From Nitratireductor sp. (GTDB lineage Bacteria; Pseudomonadota; Alphaproteobacteria; Rhizobiales; Rhizobiaceae), in NCBI GenBank assembly GCA_017854535.1, contig JAFMHL010000001.1:91365-155364 (forward strand): a stretch of DNA of 64,000 bases, read 5' to 3'. Of this stretch, positions 8,550-15,558 are shown piece by piece. The translations under genes and the position numbers were made by a program. Within the stretch, counting starts at the first letter, position 1; every line of letters starts with the position of its first letter. The notes beneath the pieces are model-generated. The model did not search any database. It was not told where the DNA came from and was given only the letters and a program-made list of their open reading frames with translations.

Positions 8550-8844
8550 TTTATACTCCCATTCGATTTTTTCATTCAAGCGTCATTGCCAGACTATAGC
8601 AAGGCAATCAGTTGGCATATGGAGCAAAGTGTTTCGTCTTTAGGTTGTGTTTTGTATTCTTTCATGGGGTCATTCTGCGGAAAAGAAGCATTTTGGACCG
8701 CCGTTTTCTTCTAAACCATTGTTTTAATATGATATAAAAATACCTTTGGTTTGATTTTGATTATTAACATATTATTTAAAAATACAACCTATAGTATTAT
8801 TTATAGAATTACAGTACGGAATGATTGTTTAAAATCTCCGTGGC
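8550..8844. other. intergenic stretch without recognisable gene
   Basis: AT-rich sequence between the GFA-like gene and the candidate small RNA. A short open frame at 8751-8936 has an improbable composition, no ribosome site and runs into the hairpins downstream, so I do not call it. The AT-rich block around 8720-8820 may hold promoters for the RNA to its right. Confidence 0.5.
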
Positions 8845-8977
8845 TAAAGGGACACGATGCGTTGAACCCCCTGCTAATTCCTCAACGCAGCGTGTTCCTG
8901 GCGGTCAGCGTCCCAGTTGAAGCCAGGTTAACTTAATGGAAGGCTCGGACCAATCCGCCCGGTCCGAGTCTTCTTTT
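8845..8977 (+). ncRNA. candidate structured small RNA with three hairpins and intrinsic terminator
   Basis: Three consecutive inverted repeats end in a T-rich tract. Hairpin 1 pairs 8852-8865 with 8882-8895 (14 bp, one mismatch) around a C-rich loop containing CCCCC. Hairpin 2 pairs CCTGGC at 8897-8902 with GCCAGG at 8922-8927. Hairpin 3 pairs CTCGGACC at 8944-8951 with GGTCCGAG at 8961-8968, followed by TCTTCTTTT, a good rho-independent terminator. No reading frame fits. It lies about 55 bp upstream of the trp leader peptide, but its own terminator makes a separate transcript likelier than a riboswitch. I do not recognise an Rfam family. Confidence 0.55.
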
Positions 8978-9033
8978 AATGTCACTCAATCTTTGTATTG
9001 CGCGAAACAATTTTGTCCGCTAGTTTCCTATTC

Positions 9034-9078
9034 ATGTTAAACAAAACTGCAAACAATTGGTGGTGCTGGGTACGCTGA
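9034..9078 (+). CDS. trpL: trp operon leader peptide (14 residues)
   Basis: Short frame of 14 codons reading MLNKTANNWWCWVR and ending in TGA. Three Trp codons in four positions (Trp-Trp-Cys-Trp) near the end are the hallmark of a trp leader peptide; rhizobial TrpL has the same size and a Trp run in the same place. It precedes a terminator hairpin and the trpE(G) gene. During tryptophan starvation the ribosome should stall on the Trp codons and favour the antiterminator. In Sinorhizobium meliloti the released leader RNA and peptide also act in trans; whether that holds here is not known. Confidence 0.92.
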   Translation: MLNKTANNWWCWVR

Positions 9079-9147
9079 GGCGGCCTTGTACATCGTCACG
9101 TTTGTGTAAATGTAATAAAGCCGCTGGAACTCTCCAGGCGGCTTTTT
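9076..9147 (+). promoter_or_regulatory. trp attenuator: antiterminator and rho-independent terminator
   Basis: Terminator stem: left arm 9117-9128 and right arm 9133-9145, GC-rich with one bulged base, followed by TTTTTC. A competing pairing exists between GCGGC at 9080-9084, just after the leader stop codon, and GCCGC at 9120-9124 inside the terminator left arm. This is the mutually exclusive arrangement expected of ribosome-mediated transcription attenuation ahead of trpE(G). Confidence 0.88.
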
Positions 9148-9196
9148 CTTTGGCTGAATGGATTTGTGCACAAAGCTTCAGGCATCAAAGAACGGA

Positions 9197-11380
9197 ATGG
9201 CAATGGTATCGGAACCGATAGAATACAAAACCCAAGGCGGGATCACAGTAAAGCGCACCAGTATTCCTGCAGAATATGAAAACGCGATCAGCGAAATGAT
9301 TGATCGGGTCAATCAGCGTCGCGGTGCTGTGCTCTCTTCCAATTATGAATATCCGGGTCGTTACACACGCTGGGATACTGCCATTGTGGACCCGCCATTG
9401 GGTCTTGAAGCAAATGGGAGGCATGTAAAAGTGTTTGCCTTTAATGAGCGGGGCAAAGTTTTGTTGCCGGCTATCAAGCGTGTTTTGGAAAGCCATGATC
9501 ATGTGGAGCATTTTTCCAGACGCGATGATGGTTTCGATTTAACCGTAAAACAAGCAGGGCAGATCGAGTCAGAAGAATATCGCTCGCGCGCACCAACAGT
9601 GTTCTCGGTCGTGCGGGCTATTGTTGATCTGTTTCGAAGCGAAGCTGACCCAAATCTTGGTCTGTTTGGTGCTTTTGGCTATGATGTGGCCTTTCAGTTC
9701 GAGCAAATTGAACAACATTTGAAACGGCCTGACGATCACCGCGATGTTGTGCTGTTTTTGCCGGATGAAATTTTGGTGGTTGATCACCATCAGGCTATCG
9801 CTTGGCATGACCGTTATGAATATTCTGTTGATGGCCAATCAACCGATGGGCTATCGCGCGAAACTCCAGATGCATTGTTTGTTGCCTCAGAAATTACGCC
9901 ACCAAAGGGCGATCATCAAAAAGGTGAATATGCGAAGAATGTCGAGCGGGCCAAAGAGAAATTCAAACGGGGAGATTTGTTTGAGGTAGTGCCAGGCCAA
10001 ACATTTTATGAAAAATGTGAAAGCCAGCCGTCTGACATTTCGCGCAAGTTAAAAACCATCAATCCATCGCCTTATTCGTTTTTCATCAATTTGGGGGCTA
10101 ATGAATATCTGATTGGTGCTTCGCCAGAAATGTATGTGCGGGTTACTGGACGGCGGGTGGAAACGTGTCCGATTTCTGGAACTATCCGGCGCGGTAATGA
10201 TGCGATCGAAGATTCGGAACAAATTCTCAAATTGCTCAATTCCAAGAAAGACGAGTCTGAGTTGACGATGTGTTCGGATGTCGACCGGAACGATAAATCC
10301 CGCGTCTGCGAGCCGGGTAGCGTACGTGTCATTGGCCGCCGCCAAATCGAAATGTATTCCAAACTTATTCACACGGTTGATCATATTGAAGGCCGGTTAC
10401 GCGATGGGATGGATGCCTTTGACGCATTTTTGTCCCATGCTTGGGCTGTTACGGTAACGGGCGCGCCTAAGCTTTGGGCCATGCGCTATATCGAAGAGAC
10501 CGAGAAAAGCGCACGGGCTTGGTATGGCGGTGCCGTCGGCGTTCTGCAGTTTAACGGTGATATGAACACGGGTTTGACCCTTCGTACGGTTCGGTTGAAA
10601 GACGGTTTTGCCGAGGTTCGCGCTGGCGCTACTTTGTTGTTTGATTCAGATCCTGTTGAAGAAGAAAATGAAACGGAATTAAAAGCCTCTGCGATGTTAT
10701 CAGCGGTGCGCGATGCGGGGAAATATAATTCAGCATCAGGTGCGCGCGAAACGGCCAAAGTGGGCGAGGGCGTTCATATTCTGCTGGTTGATCACGAGGA
10801 TAGTTTTGTCCATACGCTGGCGAATTATTTCCGCCAGACGGGTGCGACGGTAACCACTGTGCGTTCGCCTCTGACCGACAACGCGCTGGATAAACACAAT
10901 CCCGATCTTGTTGTCTTGTCGCCAGGGCCGGGCAAACCTGAGGATTTTGACTGTAAAAACAGCATCAAGAAGATCGCAGATAGGGGACTTCCTGTCTTCG
11001 GCGTATGTCTCGGGCTTCAAGCATTGACGGAGGCCTATGGCGGTAATCTTCGGCAATTGGCTATTCCAATGCATGGCAAGCCATCGCGCATTAAAATCAT
11101 CAAAGCGGGCACGGTGTTTTCTGGCCTTGGCAAGGAAATCACTGTCGGGCGTTATCATTCCATCTTTGCTGACCCAGGGCGATTGCCGAAAGGTTTCGAG
11201 ATCACGGCGCAAACTACAGATGGCATCATCATGGGCATTGAAGATGAGGCGCGGGGCATAGCCGCCGTTCAGTTTCACCCTGAGTCCATCATGACCCTTG
11301 GCGGGGATGCGGGGATGCGGATGATCGAAAATGTCGTGACCCATATGCCGAGGCGTAAGGGCGCTCATCCGAAAAACTAA
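9197..11380 (+). CDS. trpE(G): anthranilate synthase, fused TrpE-TrpG
   Basis: Bifunctional anthranilate synthase of 727 residues: chorismate plus glutamine-derived ammonia to anthranilate, first step of tryptophan synthesis. The N-terminal two thirds are the chorismate-binding TrpE part, with [33 protein letters not shown] and [15 protein letters not shown] linker around residues 510-530 leads to the TrpG glutaminase, with [12 protein letters not shown], the nucleophile Cys604 in GVCLGLQAL, and His694/Glu696 in QFHPES. Single-chain TrpE(G) is typical of Rhizobiales. I use the ATG at 9197 because the next residues align with known rhizobial N-termini; an ATG at 9158 would add 13 residues. Expression should be controlled by the leader and attenuator immediately upstream. 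Confidence 0.97.
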   Translation: MAMVSEPIEYKTQGGITVKRTSIPAEYENAISEMIDRVNQRRGAVLSSNYEYPGRYTRWDTAIVDPPLGLEANGRHVKVFAFNERGKVLLPAIKRVLESHDHVEHFSRRDDGFDLTVKQAGQIESEEYRSRAPTVFSVVRAIVDLFRSEADPNLGLFGAFGYDVAFQFEQIEQHLKRPDDHRDVVLFLPDEILVVDHHQAIAWHDRYEYSVDGQSTDGLSRETPDALFVASEITPPKGDHQKGEYAKNVERAKEKFKRGDLFEVVPGQTFYEKCESQPSDISRKLKTINPSPYSFFINLGANEYLIGASPEMYVRVTGRRVETCPISGTIRRGNDAIEDSEQILKLLNSKKDESELTMCSDVDRNDKSRVCEPGSVRVIGRRQIEMYSKLIHTVDHIEGRLRDGMDAFDAFLSHAWAVTVTGAPKLWAMRYIEETEKSARAWYGGAVGVLQFNGDMNTGLTLRTVRLKDGFAEVRAGATLLFDSDPVEEENETELKASAMLSAVRDAGKYNSASGARETAKVGEGVHILLVDHEDSFVHTLANYFRQTGATVTTVRSPLTDNALDKHNPDLVVLSPGPGKPEDFDCKNSIKKIADRGLPVFGVCLGLQALTEAYGGNLRQLAIPMHGKPSRIKIIKAGTVFSGLGKEITVGRYHSIFADPGRLPKGFEITAQTTDGIIMGIEDEARGIAAVQFHPESIMTLGGDAGMRMIENVVTHMPRRKGAHPKN

Positions 11381-11386
11381 AGTGAG

Positions 11387-11412
11387 AGGCGCTTTAACGC
11401 AGGCGCCTTTCC
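11387..11412. terminator. hairpin terminator between convergent genes
   Basis: AGGCGC at 11387-11392 pairs with GCGCCT at 11403-11408, followed on the plus strand by TTCCTTTC. It serves trpE(G) and overlaps the 3' end of the minus-strand membrane gene, so the stem is partly coding on the other strand. Confidence 0.6.
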
Positions 11413-12014
11413 TTTCGCCAAATTGCATAAACTACTTTCAGCGTAACAATCGCAACCAGTGTGCGTAGGACTGCTTTTGTGAATGTCTCCATTGTACCCT
11501 CTATGAGCAAAGCGTGGATAATTGTTCCAGAAACTATGAGCAAAGCCAGTGCGCTATGGGCTAACCGCCATGTGCTAGGGCGCAATTTAAGGCGGCGACG
11601 AAATGCAGCCAGAAGCGCTGTGGCAAAAAGAGCCCACATGGCAAGAACTCCCCAAATGGAAAACGGTGTTGGGGAGGCGAATTTCAACGCGTGGATCACA
11701 TCGGGAGGGCTGGTGATCCATAACCCTCCCACGTGAACAACCACAGAGACGACCAAGAATAGGCCGACCCAGCGATGTATAAGGCGATTTTTTAAAGGCG
11801 ACATGCCCGGCAATAACCGTCCTGCCAACAAGGGTTGGAGCAACAAAAGCGCTAGTGCGAGAATGCCAGCGAACCCAGCGATAATATAAATCGGATCGCG
11901 CCAGGCGAGAAGGGGGCTTGCGGCCGCTGCGCCGATGGGGATTGCAATGGCAAGCAAGAGCGCTAGCCAAATGAATGCGCTCCTCGCTCTGACCGAGCCT
12001 TTTTGCTCCATCAC
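11394..12014 (-). CDS. ferric-reductase-like transmembrane haem protein
   Basis: Integral membrane protein of about 206 residues with six hydrophobic helices. Two helices carry His pairs spaced about 13 residues apart (HRWVGLFLVVSVVVHVGG and the WRLAHSALALLIVSGTIIH helix), the pattern of b-haem ligation in ferric-reductase-like transmembrane domains. There is no flavin or NAD(P) domain, so it would pass electrons to or from a separate partner. The start is either the GTG at 12014 or the ATG one codon later; both lie two or more bases after the stop of the upstream gene, so the two are co-translated. The partner is the Tat-exported protein encoded just upstream, suggesting a membrane-to-periplasm redox pair. 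Confidence 0.8.
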   Translation of the reverse strand: MMEQKGSVRARSAFIWLALLLAIAIPIGAAAASPLLAWRDPIYIIAGFAGILALALLLLQPLLAGRLLPGMSPLKNRLIHRWVGLFLVVSVVVHVGGLWITSPPDVIHALKFASPTPFSIWGVLAMWALFATALLAAFRRRLKLRPSTWRLAHSALALLIVSGTIIHALLIEGTMETFTKAVLRTLVAIVTLKVVYAIWRKERRLR

Positions 12015-12015
12015 A

Positions 12016-12504
12016 TCAGGCCGGTTGAAGCACGAAGTCTGCGCTCAAAGTGGTGTCGCTTGGACTAGCCATAACCGGACGCAGAAACACGCTTTCAAAG
12101 CCCTTGTTTTCGCAAGCCAGATGACCATGTGCCTGACCAAAGGCAGGCACGCTCTGCGGCATTTCTAAGCGAAACACGCCGTTTTCGTCGGTCAGTGTTG
12201 CGCCATGGCTATGGGGATCACGCTCATGGCCCTCGGTAGTGTGAGCCCATATTTGAATACGTTGTCCTGCAAGCGGCATACCATCACCAGCGCGCCGAAC
12301 GGTTCCCGTCATCCAGAAACCGCCCCCACCGATTTTCTTGACTATCGGAGCATTGGGCAGATAATTATTAGCGCCACCGCGCATTGTCGGCGTAGGGGCC
12401 AAAGTATTGGCGCGTGCAGGCAAGACAAGGCCAGAAACGCCCGATCCCATAATGGCTCCTGTTGCAACAAGAAGCGCCCGACGGTTTGTGATCAGTTTGG
12501 TCAT
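12016..12504 (-). CDS. Tat-signal periplasmic protein with intradiol-dioxygenase-like fold
   Basis: Protein of 162 residues. The N-terminus has a twin-arginine-like motif (TNRRALL) followed by a hydrophobic stretch and an Ala-rich cleavage region (PARA), so it is likely exported folded. The mature part contains GFWMTGTVRRAGDGMPLAGQ and a QIWAHTTEGH segment followed by TDENGVFRLEM, resembling the beta-sandwich of intradiol ring-cleavage dioxygenases and carboxypeptidase-regulatory-like domains. I do not see the full Tyr-Tyr-His-His iron set of true dioxygenases, so catalysis is uncertain. It precedes and abuts the ferric-reductase-like gene, and the two are probably one unit. Confidence 0.72.
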   Translation of the reverse strand: MTKLITNRRALLVATGAIMGSGVSGLVLPARANTLAPTPTMRGGANNYLPNAPIVKKIGGGGFWMTGTVRRAGDGMPLAGQRIQIWAHTTEGHERDPHSHGATLTDENGVFRLEMPQSVPAFGQAHGHLACENKGFESVFLRPVMASPSDTTLSADFVLQPA

Positions 12505-13129
12505 TGGGGTGTCTCCTTTGATGCGCGTTGCAGCTTATTGGTATGGCTGAGTTTTTCCATGCTTAGTTATAACGTGATTTTGGGCAAGACAAGCGAAGCG
12601 CCATCGATGCGCGGCAGATATTTGCGAAGCAAGATGCTGAGAGGGCGAGTGCGTACTTGAAGTTAGTCATCCTTGGGCCTGACCCGAGGATCCATTCTGT
12701 GATGTTTCAGTATTCGGTGGGTGCAGATGGATAACGGTATGGATCGTCGGATTTGCACTGCGCTTCTCCGACCATGACATGTGTGGACGAGCTTATGTAT
12801 TCACTCGGCGCGATACACCAGCGGTATGAGAGACACGAAAACAGGGCGCAAACAAAACACCATACTGTTGATTTTTATAAGATGCTTTGACTGCACCCCG
12901 TCGGCGATTGGTCATCCGTGAGGATTATCCTTTGGTGCTGAAATTCGCTGCTTTCCGAAAACAGATGGTTCAGTAATCTGGCATCTGTAGTCTTAAAGTC
13001 GAACAACAATCGACTATCGCTACGTAGTAAACGACTGGCAGCTCCTTATCAGCTCCTCCCGCTCAAGACCCTACGTTCAGGACTTGAAGGAGACACCGTA
13101 TCCTGCACAATGATCCATCGTCATGACCC
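12505..13129. other. gene-poor stretch with scattered repeat sequence
   Basis: I find no credible gene here. Open frames are short, lack ribosome sites and mostly shadow the minus-strand neighbour at its left edge. The stretch contains a diverged copy of the palindromic repeat at 12663-12692. Together with the broken frame at 13130-13368 it looks like decayed former coding sequence. Confidence 0.5.
12663..12692. repeat. diverged single arm of the palindromic intergenic repeat
   Basis: The sequence TTAGTCATCCTTGGGCCTGA and the following CCCGAGGATCC match one arm of the inverted repeat at 2537-2564 with a few substitutions. Only one arm is present, and its internal palindrome is partly preserved. 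Confidence 0.7.
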
Positions 13130-13368
13130 ATGTTTCGTGCGGCAGAAACAGGTCAAGGTTACATTGTGTTTTTGGGCGGGGATAAGTTTTTGAAATATTT
13201 TCTCAGCGCCGTCACCACTGTGACAGGCACAGGAAACGCGGGGCTATTCAATATGCCACTTTAGTTATTTCAGATAATCAAAGTGTTGCTCCCAGAGAGC
13301 GTCTAATGTTTGAGCGTTTGAGGGACAAATATAAACTGATATTTGATGCTGACACTGGCAAAGAATAG
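13130..13368 (+). pseudogene. decayed small gene of unknown family, frameshifted
   Basis: Two short adjoining frames read as one protein-like sequence. From the ATG at 13130 comes a 44-residue piece (including AAETGQGYIVFLGGDKF and VTGTGNAGLFNMPL) that stops at 13262-13264; the neighbouring frame continues at once with VISDNQSVAPRERLMFERLR and ends DADTGKE at 13366-13368. A one- or two-base indel around 13260 would join them into about 79 residues. Neither part matches a family I can name. It could be the remnant of a longer gene whose 5' part is gone. The two-piece continuity is the only evidence. Confidence 0.35.
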
Positions 13369-13450
13369 GGACGGCATAACCTTTTTGTGCCTCTAATCTG
13401 ACCCAGATTCCCCTCTTGCCCTTTTTTCGTTTTCCTTACATACTGAAGCT

Positions 13451-13540
13451 ATGAACGCTGTTGCCCGCTCCATGATGCTTGCATCTTCAAAGCTATTGTC
13501 ACTCGCGCTACTCCTTAGCGGCGATCGTCGGGCTCATTGA
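13451..13540 (+). CDS. leuL: leuA leader peptide rich in Leu codons
   Basis: Frame of 29 codons. The core KLLSLALLLSGDRRAH has six leucines encoded by CTA, TTG, CTC, CTA, CTC and CTT, clustered just before a GC-rich hairpin region and 120 bp ahead of leuA. This arrangement matches leader-peptide attenuation of leucine biosynthesis, which comparative work has predicted for alphaproteobacteria. The mix of synonymous Leu codons suggests a response to general leucyl-tRNA charging and not to one rare isoacceptor. No strong ribosome site is visible before the ATG. Confidence 0.75.
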   Translation: MNAVARSMMLASSKLLSLALLLSGDRRAH

Positions 13541-13593
13541 CAAGAGGGCGTCCGGCGATCGACTAGATCGGCAAATGTCGCCCGCCCCCTTTT
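13541..13593 (+). promoter_or_regulatory. putative leu attenuator hairpin and T tract
   Basis: GGGCG at 13546-13550 can pair with CGCCC at 13579-13583, with an inner CGATC/GATCG stem, and a TTTT run follows at 13590-13593. The sequence GGCGATCG also occurs inside the leader-peptide frame near 13520, which offers an alternative pairing partner. This supports an attenuator, though the exact competing structures need folding. Confidence 0.6.
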
Positions 13594-13659
13594 CCATCCT
13601 TACATTATGAGTATATACGGACAGCAGAAATGTATCCGTAAAGCCAAGGGCTTGAAACT

Positions 13660-15354
13660 ATGACCAATAATTCGATTGAAAAAATGACCATGAAACAGGC
13701 AGGGATCAAATATCATCCCTATCAGCCTGTCGATTTGCCGGACCGCCAATGGCCGGGTAAAACCATCGACAAAGCGCCGATCTGGTGTTCGGTTGATCTG
13801 CGCGATGGCAATCAGGCGCTTATTGACCCGATGGGGCAGGACCGCAAAGAGCGGATGTTTAATCTGCTTTTGCATATGGGTTTTAAAGAGATCGAGATCG
13901 GCTTTCCTTCGGCTTCACAAACGGATTTTGATTTTGCCCGCTGGTGCGTTGAAAAGGGTAAAGTGCCTGATGATGTGTCGCTTCAAGTGCTGGTGCAGTG
14001 TCGGCCTGAATTGATCAAGAGAACGTTTGAGGCTCTTGAAGGCGCGAATAAGCCCATCGTGCATTTTTATAATTCCACGTCTGAACTACAGCGGCGTGTT
14101 GTGTTTGGCATGGACCGCAAGCAGATCAAGCAGATTGCCATGGATGCGGCGAAGATGATCCGCGATATGGCTGAGGACGCAGGTGGAGGATATCGGTTTG
14201 AATATTCGCCAGAAAGTTTTACGGGAACGGAACTGGATTTCTCGCTTGAGGTTTGCAATGCGATTTCAGAAATCATGCGGCCAACGCCTGATAACAAATT
14301 GATTTTGAACTTGCCTGCCACGGTGGAGATGTCGACGCCCAATGTGCATGCGGATCAGATCGAATGGATGAGCCGCAATCTGGATAATCGCGAGAATATC
14401 ATTTTGTCTTTGCATCCCCATAATGACCGCGGGACGGGCATTGCTGCCACCGAGCTTGGCTTAATGGCTGGGGCGGACCGTGTGGAAGGAACTTTGTTCG
14501 GCAATGGCGAGCGCACAGGCAATGTCGATCTGGTCACCTTGGCGCTGAATATGTTCACTCAAGGTGTTGATCCTGAGCTCGACTGTTCGGACATTGAGCG
14601 CATGAAAAAGGTCTATGAATATTGCAACCAGCTGAAAATTCCTGAGCGTCATCCTTATGTGGGTGAATTGGTTTATACGGCGTTTTCCGGCTCGCATCAG
14701 GACGCGATCAATAAGGGCATGAAGGCCATTCGTCAGGCGAACAAGCCGGACTGGGAAGTGCCATATCTGCCGATTGATCCGCAGGATGTGGGGCGCAGCT
14801 ATGAGGCGATTATCCGCATTAACTCGCAATCGGGCAAAGGTGGTATCGCCTATATTTTGCAAGAAGATTTCGGCATGAACCTGCCGCGTAATCTGCAGGT
14901 GGAATATCGCGGTGTCATTCAGGATATTACTGACGCGGAAGGCACGGAGCTTTCGCCGGATCGGATCCATCAAGAGTTTTTGAAGGCCTATGTGGATCAA
15001 CCGAATGCCCGTTTGAAATTTGTTGATCACACCACTACGTCGAACCCGAAAGACAAGGCTTCGAGGCTGATGCATGGTGAAATTACTGACAATGGTAAAG
15101 TTTTGATGATTGAAGGAGCTGGTACGGGACCGATTGACGGGTTTACCGATGCCCTTTCGAAATATCTGGGCATATCGATGAGCGTTATGGATTACTCCGA
15201 GCACTCGTTGAAACAGGGGTCTAACGCGGCAGCCATTTGTTACATGGAAGTCGAGATTGAAGGAAAGAAGATATTTGGCGTTGGCATTAACACCAATATT
15301 GTTGCTGCCTCTCTAGAAGCGTTGATTTCTGCGACCAACCGATATCTTGCCTAG
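13660..15354 (+). CDS. leuA: 2-isopropylmalate synthase
   Basis: Condenses acetyl-CoA with 2-oxoisovalerate, the first committed step of leucine synthesis. The 564-residue length and sequence belong to the longer LeuA type (as in yeast and mycobacteria). The TIM-barrel signature SVDLRDGNQALIDPMG covers about residues 44-59, the metal-site HPHNDRGTG follows in the middle, and the C-terminal LeuA dimer/allosteric domain carries leucine feedback in the family. Start: the ATG at 13660; ATGs at 13684 and 13690 are alternatives. A Leu-codon leader and attenuator lie upstream and a strong hairpin terminator downstream, so it is a single-gene unit controlled by leucine supply. Confidence 0.96.
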   Translation: MTNNSIEKMTMKQAGIKYHPYQPVDLPDRQWPGKTIDKAPIWCSVDLRDGNQALIDPMGQDRKERMFNLLLHMGFKEIEIGFPSASQTDFDFARWCVEKGKVPDDVSLQVLVQCRPELIKRTFEALEGANKPIVHFYNSTSELQRRVVFGMDRKQIKQIAMDAAKMIRDMAEDAGGGYRFEYSPESFTGTELDFSLEVCNAISEIMRPTPDNKLILNLPATVEMSTPNVHADQIEWMSRNLDNRENIILSLHPHNDRGTGIAATELGLMAGADRVEGTLFGNGERTGNVDLVTLALNMFTQGVDPELDCSDIERMKKVYEYCNQLKIPERHPYVGELVYTAFSGSHQDAINKGMKAIRQANKPDWEVPYLPIDPQDVGRSYEAIIRINSQSGKGGIAYILQEDFGMNLPRNLQVEYRGVIQDITDAEGTELSPDRIHQEFLKAYVDQPNARLKFVDHTTTSNPKDKASRLMHGEITDNGKVLMIEGAGTGPIDGFTDALSKYLGISMSVMDYSEHSLKQGSNAAAICYMEVEIEGKKIFGVGINTNIVAASLEALISATNRYLA

Positions 15355-15384
15355 AGTGCCAGTTACGCACTGCAAAATCCTTTG

Positions 15385-15422
15385 AAATGCCGCGCCAATA
15401 ATTGTCGCGGCATTTCGCTTTA
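15385..15422 (+). terminator. rho-independent terminator of leuA
   Basis: AAATGCCGCG at 15385-15394 pairs perfectly with CGCGGCATTT at 15406-15415 (10 bp, 11-base loop), followed by CGCTTT. It lies 30 bp after the leuA stop. Confidence 0.85.
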
Positions 15423-15503
15423 ATTGCGATGAAATGTCTGTGTTAAGTTCTGAAATTTGCTATAGCCTAATGAGTAACAGATTGCTTGGGCCATCCGCAT
15501 AGA

Positions 15504-15529
15504 TTTCGGCAGACAATCATTTTCCGAAA
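15504..15529 (+). promoter_or_regulatory. small hairpin in the decarboxylase leader
   Basis: TTTCGG at 15504-15509 pairs with CCGAAA at 15524-15529 shortly before the AGGAGAG ribosome site of the next gene. It may be a minor leader structure. I could not match it to the speF-type RNA known for some alphaproteobacterial polyamine genes. Confidence 0.25.
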
Positions 15530-15558
15530 ACCCGTCTCGTTTTCTTCAGGAGAGTTTT

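Noticed and set aside
8751-8936. Open frame in the AT-rich intergenic region
   Set aside because: No ribosome site, unlikely amino acid composition, and it runs into the hairpins of the candidate sRNA.
10736-11428. Long minus-strand frame antisense to the TrpG part
   Set aside because: Lies opposite a well-supported coding region; no domain recognised; explained by codon bias of trpE(G).
12205-12660. Plus-strand frame opposite the Tat-exported protein
   Set aside because: Antisense of a real gene; starts without a ribosome site and has no recognisable domain.
14461-15204. 247-residue minus-strand frame inside leuA
   Set aside because: Shadow of leuA with improbable sequence and no ribosome site.
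15430-15558. speF-type leader RNA ahead of the decarboxylase
   Set aside because: Only one short hairpin is visible and I could not recognise the motif's conserved elements.
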